A model generated the notes under the pieces. The model searched no databases. It was not told where the DNA came from and worked only from the letters and a program-made list of their open reading frames with translations. From contig JAIXTP010000011.1 of the NCBI GenBank assembly GCA_027483895.1, positions 90,161 to 154,160 on the forward strand: DNA of 64,000 bases, in the 5' to 3' direction. The translations under genes were made by a program, and so were the position numbers. Shown here one piece after another: positions 23,386-32,607 of the stretch; the first letter of the stretch is position 1, and every line of letters starts with the position of its first letter. This stretch comes from Hyphomicrobiales bacterium (GTDB lineage Bacteria > Pseudomonadota > Alphaproteobacteria > Rhizobiales > Beijerinckiaceae).

Positions 23386-25116
23386 TCAATCGCCGAGGGC
23401 GGCGCCCTCGCGGCGGCCGTCAGCACCCCCGGCAAGACCGTCGGGGCCGATGCGGATAGCCTGCGTCCCCGAGGTGATGTCGGTCGGCACCGGCGCATGC
23501 CCCATGGCCTCGAGCGCGCTCTTCCAGGTCTCCGCCTCGGTGCCGCGTTCGAGCAGGGTGGGACCGTTGAGCGACATGGCGTGGCCCGCATCGACGGCCT
23601 GCTGCGGATCCCGCCCGAAATCGAGCACCTCGACGACGGTGCGCGCGACGGAGCCGATGATCGTCGCGCCGCCGGCGGATCCCGCGACGAGAACGGGGCG
23701 CCCTTCCCGGTCGAAGACGATGACGGGCGCCATGGAGCTGCGCGGCCGCTTGCCGCCCTCGGGCCGGTTGGCGACAGGCCGCCCTTCCGCTTCGGGAACG
23801 AAGGAAAAGTCGGTGAGCTGGTTGTTCAGAAGGAAGCCGCCCGCCGTCATGATGCGCGCGCCGAAGGCGTCCTCGATGGAGGAGGTCATCGCGGCGATGC
23901 CGCCTTCGCGATCGACGGCGGCGAAATGGGTGGTGCCGCTTTCCTCGCTCGCGCCGAAGGCGGGCAGAGCGCCCCTGCGGCGCGGAGGATCGCCCGGTTC
24001 GGCCCGCCCCATGGAGCGCGCAGGGTCGATCAGCGCCGCGCGCGTCCCGAGATAGCCGCGGTCGAGGAGCCCTTCGACCGGCACCGACGCGAAATCCGGA
24101 TCCGCCACCCAGAGATTGCGGTCGGCGAAGGCGAGACGCCCGGCTTCGGTGAAGAGATGCGCGACGCGCGGGCCGGGACCCATGGCCGCGAGGTCGTGCG
24201 GTTCGAGGAAGGCGAGCATCTGCAGCACGGCGATGCCGCCGGAACTCGGCGGGCCCATGCCGCAGACCCGATGAAGGCGGTAGGTGCCGCAAACGGGCTC
24301 GCGTTCGACCACGCGGTAGCCGCGGAGATCGTCGAGCGTCATGTCGCTCGGGGCGGGTCCTCGCCCCGCGGCGGCGACGATCTCCGCGGCGATGCGGCCT
24401 TCATGGAAGGCCGCGGCCCCGCCATGCGCGATGCGGCGCAGGGTTTCGGCCAGCGCCGGATTGCGGAGAAGGGTCCCGGCGCCTTTCGGGCGACCATCCG
24501 CCTCGAAGAAGACGGACGCGGCGAGCGGATCGGCGCGCAGCGCGGTCTCGCGGCTCAACAGGCCGGCGAGCCGGGGCGAAACGAGGAAGCCGTCCTCGGC
24601 GAGCCGGATCGCAGGGACGACGAGTTCGGGCCAAGGCAGACGCCCCGACCGGCGATGCGCTTCTTCGAGCAGACGCACGACGCCCGGCACGCCGACGGCG
24701 CGGCCGGTCGGCACGGCTTCGCGAAACGGCACGGGCGTGCCGTCGGGCCGAAGGAAACGATCCGGCCGCGCGGCTGCGGGGGCGGTTTCCCGCCCGTCGA
24801 GGCTCAGGAGGGCGCCCGAGCGGCCGTCGCGGACGAGCATGAAGCCGCCGCCGCCGATCCCGGAACTCTGCGGTTCGACCACGTTCAACACGAACTGCAT
24901 CGCGATCGCGGCATCGACGGCCGAGCCGCCGCGGGACAACACGTCGCGCCCCGTAGCGGCCGCGATCGGATTGGCGGCGACGGCCATGAAGTTTCGGGCC
25001 GCGGCGACCGGCCTGACCGTGCGCCCCGTCGCAGCCTCCGGTGCAACCGAGGGCTGCGCCCAAGGGGCGGCGACGACGGCGAAGAAGGCGAGCGCGGCGA
25101 GAAGCGGACGTTTCAT
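23386..25116 (-). CDS. ggt: Gamma-glutamyltransferase
   Basis: Periplasmic N-terminal-nucleophile hydrolase of glutathione and related gamma-glutamyl compounds. From the ATG at 25116 it is 576 residues with a Sec signal peptide (MKRPLLAALAFFAVVAAPWA). The proenzyme cleaves itself before the threonine of SGTTHF. SSIEDAFGARIMT and the GGKRPRSSMAP substrate loop are present. An ATG at 25134 is in frame but sits in the terminator hairpin of the upstream cytochrome gene and is not favoured. It may be cotranscribed weakly with cytochrome c by readthrough. Confidence 0.94.
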   Translation of the reverse strand: MKRPLLAALAFFAVVAAPWAQPSVAPEAATGRTVRPVAAARNFMAVAANPIAAATGRDVLSRGGSAVDAAIAMQFVLNVVEPQSSGIGGGGFMLVRDGRSGALLSLDGRETAPAAARPDRFLRPDGTPVPFREAVPTGRAVGVPGVVRLLEEAHRRSGRLPWPELVVPAIRLAEDGFLVSPRLAGLLSRETALRADPLAASVFFEADGRPKGAGTLLRNPALAETLRRIAHGGAAAFHEGRIAAEIVAAAGRGPAPSDMTLDDLRGYRVVEREPVCGTYRLHRVCGMGPPSSGGIAVLQMLAFLEPHDLAAMGPGPRVAHLFTEAGRLAFADRNLWVADPDFASVPVEGLLDRGYLGTRAALIDPARSMGRAEPGDPPRRRGALPAFGASEESGTTHFAAVDREGGIAAMTSSIEDAFGARIMTAGGFLLNNQLTDFSFVPEAEGRPVANRPEGGKRPRSSMAPVIVFDREGRPVLVAGSAGGATIIGSVARTVVEVLDFGRDPQQAVDAGHAMSLNGPTLLERGTEAETWKSALEAMGHAPVPTDITSGTQAIRIGPDGLAGGADGRREGAALGD

Positions 25117-25137
25117 GCGGGCATCAGGCGCCATGAA

Positions 25138-25162
25138 AAAGGGCGCCGCAAGGGCGCCCTTT
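25138..25162. terminator. Terminator after the cytochrome c gene
   Basis: AAAGGGCGCC and GGCGCCCTTT form a perfect 10-base stem. On the minus strand it is followed by a T-run and lies 27 bases behind the cytochrome c stop, directly before ggt. Confidence 0.88.
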
Positions 25163-25188
25163 CGAATAGCGTGACCGGATAGGTCGGA

Positions 25189-25716
25189 TCACTTCAGGCT
25201 CTGCAGATAGGACACGACGTCGGCGCGACGCGCCGGATCGGCGAGGCCCGCATAGCCCATCGAGGTGCCGGGCATGTACTGCTTCGGGTTCGCGATGAAG
25301 GCGTCGAGCGAAGCGGCATCCCACTTCTCGCCCTTCGCGGCGCGGTCCTTGAGGGCGGCGGAATAGTTGAAGCCCGCGACGCTGCCCTTCGGGCGATCGG
25401 CGACGCCGTAGAGCGCGGGGCCGATCTTGTTCGCGCCGCCCTTCTCGAAGGCGTGGCAGGAGGCACAGGCCTTGGCGCCCGCTTCGCCCTTCTTGGCGTC
25501 GGCCGAAGCGAGACGCTCGGCGATCGGCGCGACGGCTGCGGCCGGCGCGGCGGCGGCCGCCTTGGCCGGAGCGGCTTCCGCGGACGGAAGATCATAACCC
25601 GCCACGATGGGGAGCTTGGGCTTGAAGATGACGTCGGCGACGATGCCGAGGCCCATCGCGAACAGCAGGGTACCGAGAACCGCCCCCGCGATCTTGTTGA
25701 ACTCGAAAGAATCCAT
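25189..25716 (-). CDS. Membrane-anchored cytochrome c (CycM/c552 type)
   Basis: Electron carrier tethered to the periplasmic face of the inner membrane (175 residues). An uncleaved N-terminal anchor spans about residues 8-30, an Ala/Pro-rich linker follows, and a class I cytochrome domain has heme motif C84-A-S-C87-H88 and axial methionine in YMPGTSM. This form serves cytochrome oxidase in Rhizobiales. GGAGCTG precedes the ATG. It is divergent from kdsB, the common order in this bacterial group. Confidence 0.93.
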   Translation of the reverse strand: MDSFEFNKIAGAVLGTLLFAMGLGIVADVIFKPKLPIVAGYDLPSAEAAPAKAAAAAPAAAVAPIAERLASADAKKGEAGAKACASCHAFEKGGANKIGPALYGVADRPKGSVAGFNYSAALKDRAAKGEKWDAASLDAFIANPKQYMPGTSMGYAGLADPARRADVVSYLQSLK

Positions 25717-25885
25717 GCTCACAGCTCCGAACCGGGCTGCGCGAAGGCTAACCGACGCGCCGAACGGCCGCAGGTCGGCGGCCGGCGGGATGATTACCCG
25801 CTTTGCCGCGCGCTTGGCAACTCGTATAAGCGCACCCGCGGCTGATACTTTCTGCCGCTCCGCTTTCGACTTCGGTGCCGCGCGC

Positions 25886-26629
25886 ATGTCCGACCCCGTG
25901 ATCCTGATTCCCGCGCGCATGGCCGCGACGCGTCTGCCGAACAAACCGCTCGCGGACATTCTCGGCGAGCCGATGATCGTCCATGTCTGGCGGCGGGCGG
26001 TGGAGTCGGGCGTGGGCCCCGTGGTGGTCGCGACCGACGACGAGCGCATCGTCGCCGCGCTCGACGCGGTGGGCGGAACCGCCGTGATGACGCGGGCGGA
26101 TCATCCGTCGGGCTCGGACCGGATCTTCGAAGCGCTGCAGATCTTCGACCCCGAGGGCCGTCACGACGTGGTGGTCAACGTGCAGGGCGACCTGCCGACC
26201 ATCGACCCGCGCGTGATCGCGGCCTCCGTGCCTCCGCTCTCGAACCCGGCGGTCGACATCGCGACGCTGGCGGTGGAGATCACGCGCGAGGAAGAAAAGA
26301 CGGACCCGAACATCGTGAAGCCCGTGGCGACGCCGATCGGGCCGGGGCTGTTGCGAGCGCTCTATTTCACGCGCGCCACGGCCCCGACGGGCCCCGGGCC
26401 GCTCTACCACCATATCGGCCTTTACGCTTATCGCCGGAAGGCGCTGGAGCGTTTCGTGGCGCTTCCGCCCTCCCCGCTGGAAAAGCGCGAACGCCTGGAA
26501 CAGCTTCGCGCTCTCGAAGCCGGCATGCGGATCGACGTCGTCCTCGTCGACGATCTGCCGCTGGGCGTGGACACGCCCCACGACCTCGACCGCGCGCGCG
26601 CGATCCTTTCGGCGCGCAGGAGCCACTGA
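25886..26629 (+). CDS. kdsB: 3-deoxy-manno-octulosonate cytidylyltransferase
   Basis: Activates Kdo to CMP-Kdo for lipid A/core synthesis in the cytoplasm. It is 247 residues, with [18 protein letters not shown] at the nucleotide site, [23 protein letters not shown] with the metal-binding aspartate, and [10 protein letters not shown]. All family motifs are intact. The start is the ATG at 25886; the long upstream extension overlaps the divergent cytochrome gene. pheA starts two bases after its stop. Confidence 0.95.
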   Translation: MSDPVILIPARMAATRLPNKPLADILGEPMIVHVWRRAVESGVGPVVVATDDERIVAALDAVGGTAVMTRADHPSGSDRIFEALQIFDPEGRHDVVVNVQGDLPTIDPRVIAASVPPLSNPAVDIATLAVEITREEEKTDPNIVKPVATPIGPGLLRALYFTRATAPTGPGPLYHHIGLYAYRRKALERFVALPPSPLEKRERLEQLRALEAGMRIDVVLVDDLPLGVDTPHDLDRARAILSARRSH

Positions 26630-26631
26630 CC

Positions 26632-27498
26632 ATGACCGAGACCGCCGCCCGCATGATCGCCTATCAGGGCGAGCCCGGCGCCAATTCCGACATCGCCTGC
26701 CGCGACATGTTCCCGCACATGACGCCGCTGCCCTGCGCGTCCTTCGAGGATGCGTTCACCGCGATCGGCGAAGGCAAGGCGGAACTCGGCATGATCCCGA
26801 TCGAGAATTCGATCGCGGGCCGCGTGGCGGACATCCATCACTTCCTGCCCCGTTCGGGCCTTCACATCGTCGGCGAGTATTTTCTGCCGATCCATTTCCA
26901 GCTGATGGCGATCCCGGGTGCCACTCTCGAGACGATCCGGACGGTGCACAGCCACGTGCATGCGTTGGGGCAGTGCCGCAACATCATGCGCCGCCACGGC
27001 TTCCGGCCCGTGGTCGCGGGCGACACCGCGGGCTCCGCCCGCGAGATCGCCGAGGCGGGGGACCCCACGCGCGGCTCCCTGGCCACCCGGCTGGCGGCGG
27101 AGATCTACGGGCTCGAGATCCTCGCGACCGACGTCGAGGACGAGGCGCACAACACCACCCGCTTCGTGGTGCTGTCGAAGACTCCGAAATGGCCGCCCCG
27201 CGGATCGGGGCCGATGGTGACGACGTTCCTGTTCCGCGTCCGCAACGTGCCGGCCGCTCTCTACAAGGCGCTCGGCGGCTTCGCCACGAACGGCGTCAAC
27301 ATGACCAAGCTCGAGAGCTACATGGTCGGCGGCCAATTTTCGGCGACCCAGTTCCTGGCCGACGTGGACGGCCACCCGGATGATCCGGCTCTCGCCCGGG
27401 CGCTCGAAGAACTGACGTTCTTCTCGAAGGAAGTTTCGATCCTCGGCTGCTATCCGGCGCACCCCTTCAGGATCGAGACGCAACGCTCCGCAGACTGA
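26632..27498 (+). CDS. pheA: Prephenate dehydratase
   Basis: Converts prephenate to phenylpyruvate in phenylalanine synthesis (288 residues, monofunctional). The catalytic domain (about 1-185) has YQGEPGANSDIA, IPIENSIAGRV and DVEDEAHNTTRFVVL with the Thr-Arg-Phe motif. The ACT regulatory domain (about 200-285) contains N-G-V-N-M-T-K-L-E-S and F-x-A-D-V-D-G-H. AGGAG lies nine bases upstream of the ATG. It is in an operon with kdsB. Confidence 0.95.
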   Translation: MTETAARMIAYQGEPGANSDIACRDMFPHMTPLPCASFEDAFTAIGEGKAELGMIPIENSIAGRVADIHHFLPRSGLHIVGEYFLPIHFQLMAIPGATLETIRTVHSHVHALGQCRNIMRRHGFRPVVAGDTAGSAREIAEAGDPTRGSLATRLAAEIYGLEILATDVEDEAHNTTRFVVLSKTPKWPPRGSGPMVTTFLFRVRNVPAALYKALGGFATNGVNMTKLESYMVGGQFSATQFLADVDGHPDDPALARALEELTFFSKEVSILGCYPAHPFRIETQRSAD

Positions 27499-27694
27499 GA
27501 CGCCGTGCTCGCGCCGGAACATCGGACCGCATGACGCGTTGAGGGCCCGAAACGGGTCCGGAAGAGCGTCATGGTGCTTGCGGCGTTCAGCAGTATCTTT
27601 GCGAACTCACCGACCTTTTGTAAGCATTCGCCACTATCTGAATCGGTCGTGAACGTAAATAAGCGCCGTTTTTCGGCAGTTCGGTTGAGTATTG

Positions 27695-28081
27695 ATGCCC
27701 GCCTCCCCCGTAAATGCTTCTCAGATGATGACCTTGCGTCGCGCCATAGAGGAGCACCTGCCGTTCTGCGAAACCTTCGTCAGTTACGACGTCGTATTGC
27801 TGATCATGTCGGCAGACGAGGGTGAGACGAACATCAACATCAAGGCGATCAATGCTCTGCTGCCCTACAGTCCGAGCTATATGCGCCAGATTTTCCGGGA
27901 CCTCGAACGGGAGGGACTGATCGAGATCTCGCGCGATCCGCGGGACAAGCGGAACAGCGTCGTGAAGCCGTCCGACCGGATGCGTAGGGCCTTCGGGAAT
28001 TTCGGCCGCCATGCGGGCGAAATCCTCGACGGCGCGGCGGAGCGCTTCGACATCCGGGCCGCCTTGGCCCGGATCGCCTGA
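27695..28081 (+). CDS. Winged-helix (MarR-like) regulator
   Basis: A 128-residue protein with a winged helix-turn-helix (about 45-95: I-K-A-I-N-A-L-L-P-Y-S-P-S-Y-M-R-Q-I-F-R-D-L-E-R-E-G-L-I in spaced notation), followed by the wing with R-D-P-R-D-K-R-N-S-V. This is the layout of MarR-type DNA-binding proteins, though the dimer helices are short. A TTG directly precedes the ATG and could also serve. The 196 bases upstream are unusually AT-rich for the window and hold no clear promoter. Target unknown. It converges on nudC with no gap. Confidence 0.78.
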   Translation: MPASPVNASQMMTLRRAIEEHLPFCETFVSYDVVLLIMSADEGETNINIKAINALLPYSPSYMRQIFRDLEREGLIEISRDPRDKRNSVVKPSDRMRRAFGNFGRHAGEILDGAAERFDIRAALARIA

Positions 28082-29017
28082 TCAGGGCGTTTCGCGGTCG
28101 ATCGCCCAAGCCCGGAGGAGGTGATGGGCGATCGCGATCGGAGGCGGGCACGCCAGCCCGTCCGGATGATCGCCCGCCAGCATTCCGCGCACGTCCTCGC
28201 GCGTGAACCAGCGGCAATCCTCGAGCTCGTCATGGTCGACGCGCAGCTCTTCGTCGAGCGTCTCGGCGATGCAGCCGATCATCAGCGAAGACGGGAACGG
28301 CCAAGGCTGGGAAGCGAGATAGCGGACCTTGCCCGCGCGGACGCCGGATTCTTCGAACAATTCGCGACGGACCGCGTCTTCCATGGTCTCCCCGGGCTCG
28401 ATGAAGCCCGCAAGACAGGAATAGACGCCGGGGGCGAAACGCGCCTGCCGGCCGAGGATGCAACGGTCGCCCTTCACGACGAGCATGATCGCCACCGGAT
28501 CGGTGCGCGGGAAATGCTGCGTTCCGCAGCCCGCGCATTCGCGCCGCCAGCCGCCCGCGCCCGGCTCCGTGCGCGAGCCGCAACGGGCGCAGAAGCCGTG
28601 GCGGCGATGCCAGTCGAGAAGGCTCTTGCCCTCGGCGTAGATCCCGAGCGTCGCGGCATCGAGGAGGCCCTGAACGGCAAGGCTGCGCAGATCGATGGCG
28701 GCAAGCTCGCCGCGGCCCTGCACGGTCTCCGGCTCGAGCGCGTCGATGAGCGTGCCGAAGACGGGCCCGCGGGCATCGACCCCGAGAAACACGGTTTCGC
28801 GGACGGTGCCGACCGAGGGCACCTCGTCGAAGTCGAAAAAGGCGTCGAGGCCCTTGCCCGTGTTCCGCAGGAGAGGCACGTCGCCGGCCACGACCAGCGT
28901 GCGGGCCGAGGGCGATGCCCGGAGTTCGGCTACGCGCTCCGCGGAGTCCCGTTCGCCTCCGAGGCGATCGAGGGGGTTTTCGGCGTAGCCCGTGAAGGCG
29001 GAGCGCTCGGAACGCAT
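28082..29017 (-). CDS. nudC: NAD(H) pyrophosphatase NudC
   Basis: Nudix hydrolase of 311 residues that splits NADH/NAD and can remove NAD caps from RNA. An N-terminal domain is followed by a zinc ribbon (CARCG and CAGCG, about 150-175), the Nudix box GFIEPGETMEDAVRRELFEE and the NudC-specific S-Q-P-W-P-F-P motif. All parts are intact. GAGGAG precedes the ATG. It is the last gene behind yejF on this strand and may be cotranscribed with it. Confidence 0.95.
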   Translation of the reverse strand: MRSERSAFTGYAENPLDRLGGERDSAERVAELRASPSARTLVVAGDVPLLRNTGKGLDAFFDFDEVPSVGTVRETVFLGVDARGPVFGTLIDALEPETVQGRGELAAIDLRSLAVQGLLDAATLGIYAEGKSLLDWHRRHGFCARCGSRTEPGAGGWRRECAGCGTQHFPRTDPVAIMLVVKGDRCILGRQARFAPGVYSCLAGFIEPGETMEDAVRRELFEESGVRAGKVRYLASQPWPFPSSLMIGCIAETLDEELRVDHDELEDCRWFTREDVRGMLAGDHPDGLACPPPIAIAHHLLRAWAIDRETP

Positions 29018-29026
29018 GCGGTCTCC

Positions 29027-30658
29027 TCAGTCCTTGACGGCGCCCGCCGGGGCGGCTTCGAGATCGAAGGCGGCGGCGAAAAGCGCGCGGGTATAGTCCG
29101 TCTTCGGCGCGGCGAAGATCTCGGCGGCGGGCCCCTGCTCCACCACACGCCCGTTCTGCATGACGATGACGCCGGAAGCGAGAGCCCGCACGACCTTCAG
29201 ATCGTGGCTGATGAACATATACGCCAGATTCCGACGGGTCTGGAGATCCCGCAGGAGATCGACGATCTGCGCCTGCACGGACATGTCGAGGGCCGAAGTG
29301 GGCTCGTCGAGCACGACGAAGCGGGGTTCGAGCGCCATGGCGCGGGCGATGGCGATGCGCTGCCGCTGGCCGCCCGAGAATTCGTGAGGATACCGATCCA
29401 TCGCGGACGGCTCGAGGCCCACGTCGAGGAGCGCGCGGGCCACGATCTCGCGGCGCTGCGGCAGGGAGAGATCGCGCGCCTGAACGGTGAGGCCTTCGGA
29501 CACGATCTCCGCGACGGACATGCGCGGCGACAGCGAGCCGTAGGGATCTTGAAACACGATCTGCATGTCGCGACGCAGCGGGCGGAGCGCGGCGCCGGAC
29601 AGTCCGTCGATCCGTTTGCCGAGAAAGGCGACGGCACCTTCGGAGGCGATGAGGCGCAGCAGCGCGAGGCCGAGCGTCGTCTTGCCGGACCCCGATTCGC
29701 CGACGACCCCGACCGTCTCGCCTTCGCGGACGGCGATCGAGATCCCGTCGACCGCCTTCACGTGGCCGACGGTCTTCTTGAAGAAGCCGCGCCGGATGGG
29801 GAACCAGACCTTCACGTCCGTTCCCTCGACGACGACGGGCGCGGAGGGATGCGGGGCGGCGGGCTCGCCCTTCGGCTCCGCCGCGAGAAGCTTGCGGGTA
29901 TAGGCATGCTCCGGCGCCGAGAAGACGCGGGCCGTCGGCCCTTCCTCGACGATGCGGCCCTTCGTCATCACGCAGACGCGGTCGGCGATGCGGCGGACGA
30001 TGCCGAGATCATGGGTGATGAACAGCACCGCCATGCCGAGGCGGGACTGAAGGTCCTTCAGGAGCTTCAGGATCTGCGCCTGAACCGTGACGTCGAGCGC
30101 GGTCGTCGGCTCGTCGGCGATCAGCAGATCGGGTTCGTTGGCGAGCGCCATGGCGATCATGACGCGCTGGCGCTGCCCGCCCGAGAGCTGATGCGGGAAA
30201 GCGTCGAGCCGGCTCTCGGGATTGCGGATGCCCACCTCGGCGAGCAGTTCCACGATGCGACGACGTGCGGCGGCGCCGGACAGGCCCTTGTGGAGGGAGA
30301 GGATCTCGCCGATCTGCCGCTCGATCGTGTGCAGCGGATTCAGCGAGGTCATGGGCTCCTGAAAGACCATGGTGATCGCGTTGCCGCGGACCTTGCGCAT
30401 CCCGTCCTCGTCGGCCGCGAGCAGATCCTCCCCCTTGAAGAGAACGCTGCCGGACGGATGCGATGCGGCCGGATAGTTGAGGAGCTTCAGCACCGAGAGC
30501 GCGGTGACCGACTTGCCCGACCCGGATTCGCCGACGAGCGCGACCGTCTCGCCGCGGCGGATCTCGAAGGACACGCGGTCGACCGCGAGCGTCTCCTTGC
30601 CGCCCTGGCGGAAGGCGACGGAGAGATCGGAGACGGAGAGGAGCGGCGCTTCGGTCAA
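29027..30658 (-). CDS. yejF: Peptide ABC transporter ATPase YejF
   Basis: Fused double ATPase (543 residues) of the Yej oligopeptide importer, known elsewhere for uptake of microcin C and antimicrobial peptides. Both halves have Walker [10 protein letters not shown], an LSGGQRQR or FSGGQRQR signature and Walker B ([24 protein letters not shown]). The start is a TTG (30658-30656) overlapping the stop of the PIN-toxin gene as TTGA; no ATG or GTG gives the conserved N-terminus L-T-E-A-P-L-L-S-V. The weak start next to an inserted toxin gene is unusual. Confidence 0.93.
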   Translation of the reverse strand: MTEAPLLSVSDLSVAFRQGGKETLAVDRVSFEIRRGETVALVGESGSGKSVTALSVLKLLNYPAASHPSGSVLFKGEDLLAADEDGMRKVRGNAITMVFQEPMTSLNPLHTIERQIGEILSLHKGLSGAAARRRIVELLAEVGIRNPESRLDAFPHQLSGGQRQRVMIAMALANEPDLLIADEPTTALDVTVQAQILKLLKDLQSRLGMAVLFITHDLGIVRRIADRVCVMTKGRIVEEGPTARVFSAPEHAYTRKLLAAEPKGEPAAPHPSAPVVVEGTDVKVWFPIRRGFFKKTVGHVKAVDGISIAVREGETVGVVGESGSGKTTLGLALLRLIASEGAVAFLGKRIDGLSGAALRPLRRDMQIVFQDPYGSLSPRMSVAEIVSEGLTVQARDLSLPQRREIVARALLDVGLEPSAMDRYPHEFSGGQRQRIAIARAMALEPRFVVLDEPTSALDMSVQAQIVDLLRDLQTRRNLAYMFISHDLKVVRALASGVIVMQNGRVVEQGPAAEIFAAPKTDYTRALFAAAFDLEAAPAGAVKD

Positions 30659-31155
30659 GAGGAGGCCTCGATGAGCCGGTCGACGATTTCGACGGTCGGG
30701 CGCACGACCTCGACGGCGCGCGAACCGGCCGACCATCCATATCGCCCGAGGAAGAGCTTGTATTCTCCCGAGAGACCCAGATCACCGGAAAGCACGTGCG
30801 TACAATCCGCGTCGATGGCCGTCGCGATGTGGATGGCGTCCGGCAATTTCAGAGACTTGTACTCCGCCCTCAGAACGGCCGCCTGATGAAGAACGCGGCG
30901 CGTGACCGGGCGCACCTCCAAAACGGCATTGGAATAGGACCAGTTCTCGTAGAGAGCCATGAGCCGTTCGTTCTTCTCCCGGTAGGGGAAGACGATCGTT
31001 TCCGCATAGGTCAGTTCGCTCGTGACGATGAAGGTCTGCTCGCGACGGCGGATCCGCGACAGAAGTTGCTCGAGCTTTCCGCGTACGACGTCTTTGCCCT
31101 GAACCAGATTGATGAAGATGTTCGTGTCCCAATAGACGCGACGAATTTCCTCCAT
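30655..31155 (-). CDS. PIN-domain ribonuclease toxin (VapC-like)
   Basis: 166 residues with the PIN acidic residues D10 (VYWDTNIF), E52 (TYAE), D106 (LPDAIH) and D125 (SGDLGL). Such toxins cut RNA and are blocked by the antitoxin encoded just before. The ATG at 31155 overlaps the antitoxin stop as TGATG with GGGAGG upstream. The gene sits in the yej operon between yejE and yejF and its stop overlaps the yejF start. An in-frame ATG at 31167 lies inside the antitoxin gene and is less likely. Confidence 0.88.
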   Translation of the reverse strand: MEEIRRVYWDTNIFINLVQGKDVVRGKLEQLLSRIRRREQTFIVTSELTYAETIVFPYREKNERLMALYENWSYSNAVLEVRPVTRRVLHQAAVLRAEYKSLKLPDAIHIATAIDADCTHVLSGDLGLSGEYKLFLGRYGWSAGSRAVEVVRPTVEIVDRLIEASS

Positions 31156-31391
31156 CAATCCTCCCATTCGTCACGCAAAGCCCGGACCCGCGCGACCGCT
31201 TCCGCCTCCGAGATTTCCTCGCCCGCATGGCGAGACCGATAGTCGGCCATCTCCGAAAGCAGTTCTTCGAGAGACTTGCGGGGCCGCTCCTCTTCGATGG
31301 TCACCGTGACATGGGTGGCCGCCGGGATCGTCGCGCGCAAATCCTCCGGCAGGGCGGCAACCGGATAATGCTCTTTGACTACGCGGTTCAT
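31155..31391 (-). CDS. Antitoxin partner of the PIN toxin
   Basis: 78 residues. The N-terminal part (HYPVAALPEDLRATIPAATHV) resembles a short DNA-binding or dimer region and the C-terminal part (LEELLSEMADYRSRHAGEEIS, EAVARVRALRDEWED) is acidic and helical, suitable for wrapping a PIN toxin. Size, gene order and the one-base overlap with the toxin gene support an antitoxin role. No exact VapB subfamily is recognised. GAGGTG precedes the ATG. The 70-base gap to yejE may hold a promoter for the pair. Confidence 0.75.
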   Translation of the reverse strand: MNRVVKEHYPVAALPEDLRATIPAATHVTVTIEEERPRKSLEELLSEMADYRSRHAGEEISEAEAVARVRALRDEWED

Positions 31392-31461
31392 GGCACACCT
31401 CGGCGTCGCTCGCGGACCGTTCGTTTCATGGCCCCGAAGGCGGTCGATCTTACCATATCGG

Positions 31462-32604
31462 TCATGCGAAGGTCTTCCGCGGGTCGAAGGCGTCGCGCAC
31501 GGCCTCGCCGATGAAGATGAGCAGCGACAGCATCACCGCGATGACGAGGAAGCCGCTGAGACCGAGCCACGGGGCGGCGAGATTGCTCTTGCCCTGCAGA
31601 AGAAGCTCGCCGAGCGAGGCGGTGCCCGGCGGAAGGCCGAAGCCGAGGAAGTCGAGCGAGGTCAGCGTGGTGATGGAGCCGTTCAGCACGAATGGCAGGA
31701 AGGTGAGCGTCGCCGTCATGGCGTTCGGCAGCACGTGCTTGACCATGATCGTCCGGTCGGAAAGGCCCAGGGCCTTGGCGGCGCGGACATAATCGAAATT
31801 GCGCGTGCGCAGGAACTCGGCGCGCACCACATGCACCAGCGCGACCCATGAGAACAGAAGCAGGATGCCGAGCAGCGTGAAGAAGGACGGCGCGAAGAAG
31901 TTCGACAGGATCATCAGGAGATACAGCGTCGGGATGGCCGACCAGATCTCGATGAAGCGCTGCATGTAGAGGTCGATGCGCCCGCCGAAATAGCCTTGGA
32001 CGGCACCCGCCGCGATGCCGACGATCGAGGACAGGCCGGCCAGCACCAGCCCGAACAGGACCGAGATGCGGAAGCCGTAGATGACGCGGGCCAGCACGTC
32101 ACGGCCGCCGTCGTCGGTGCCCAGCCAATTCCGTTCGAGATCGCGGCAGCCCGTGCCGCCGCGCTTTTCGGCGACGGGCCGGCAGACCTCGTCGCGCAGC
32201 ATCCAGGTCGGGGCCGCGGGCGCCGCGGTCGGGAGGTCGAGATTGATGGTGTTCGGCGCGAAGCGGATCGGCGGCCAGATCGCGAAGCCGTTGCCCGCGA
32301 TCTCGTCCGCGATCACGGGATCGCGATAATCGGTCTTGGCGAGAAAGCCGCCGAACTTCTCTTCCGGATAATCGACGAAGACCGGGAAGAGATGCTCGCC
32401 CTTGTAGTTCACGTAGATCGGCCGGTCATTGGCGAGGAACTCGGCGAAGAGCGACAGGCCGAAGAGCAGCAGGAAGATCCAGAGCGACCACCAGCCGCGG
32501 CGGTTCGCGCGGAAGCTCGCCAGCCGCCGCTCGTTGATCGGCGAGAGATTGAGGAACCCCTTGCGCGGCAAGGGCGGGGCGAGCGGCGCGGCGGCGGCTT
32601 CCAT
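31462..32604 (-). CDS. yejE: Peptide ABC transporter permease YejE
   Basis: Inner-membrane permease of 380 residues. After an N-terminal membrane segment (about 38-58) comes a large periplasmic region with the YejE-type sequence (DYRDPVI, WPPIRFAPNTIN, NWLGTDDGGRDVLARVIYGFR in parts), then five membrane segments and the ATPase-contacting loop (E-F-L-R-T-R-N-F-D-Y-V-R-A-A-K-A-L-G). It follows yejB by three bases and is separated from yejF by the toxin-antitoxin pair. Confidence 0.94.
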   Translation of the reverse strand: MEAAAAPLAPPLPRKGFLNLSPINERRLASFRANRRGWWSLWIFLLLFGLSLFAEFLANDRPIYVNYKGEHLFPVFVDYPEEKFGGFLAKTDYRDPVIADEIAGNGFAIWPPIRFAPNTINLDLPTAAPAAPTWMLRDEVCRPVAEKRGGTGCRDLERNWLGTDDGGRDVLARVIYGFRISVLFGLVLAGLSSIVGIAAGAVQGYFGGRIDLYMQRFIEIWSAIPTLYLLMILSNFFAPSFFTLLGILLLFSWVALVHVVRAEFLRTRNFDYVRAAKALGLSDRTIMVKHVLPNAMTATLTFLPFVLNGSITTLTSLDFLGFGLPPGTASLGELLLQGKSNLAAPWLGLSGFLVIAVMLSLLIFIGEAVRDAFDPRKTFA

Positions 32605-32607
32605 CCG

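Noticed and set aside
27540..27565. GGGCCCG-AAA-CGGGTCC hairpin as terminator of pheA
   Set aside because: Stem is good but no T-run follows; Rho-independent function is not supported.
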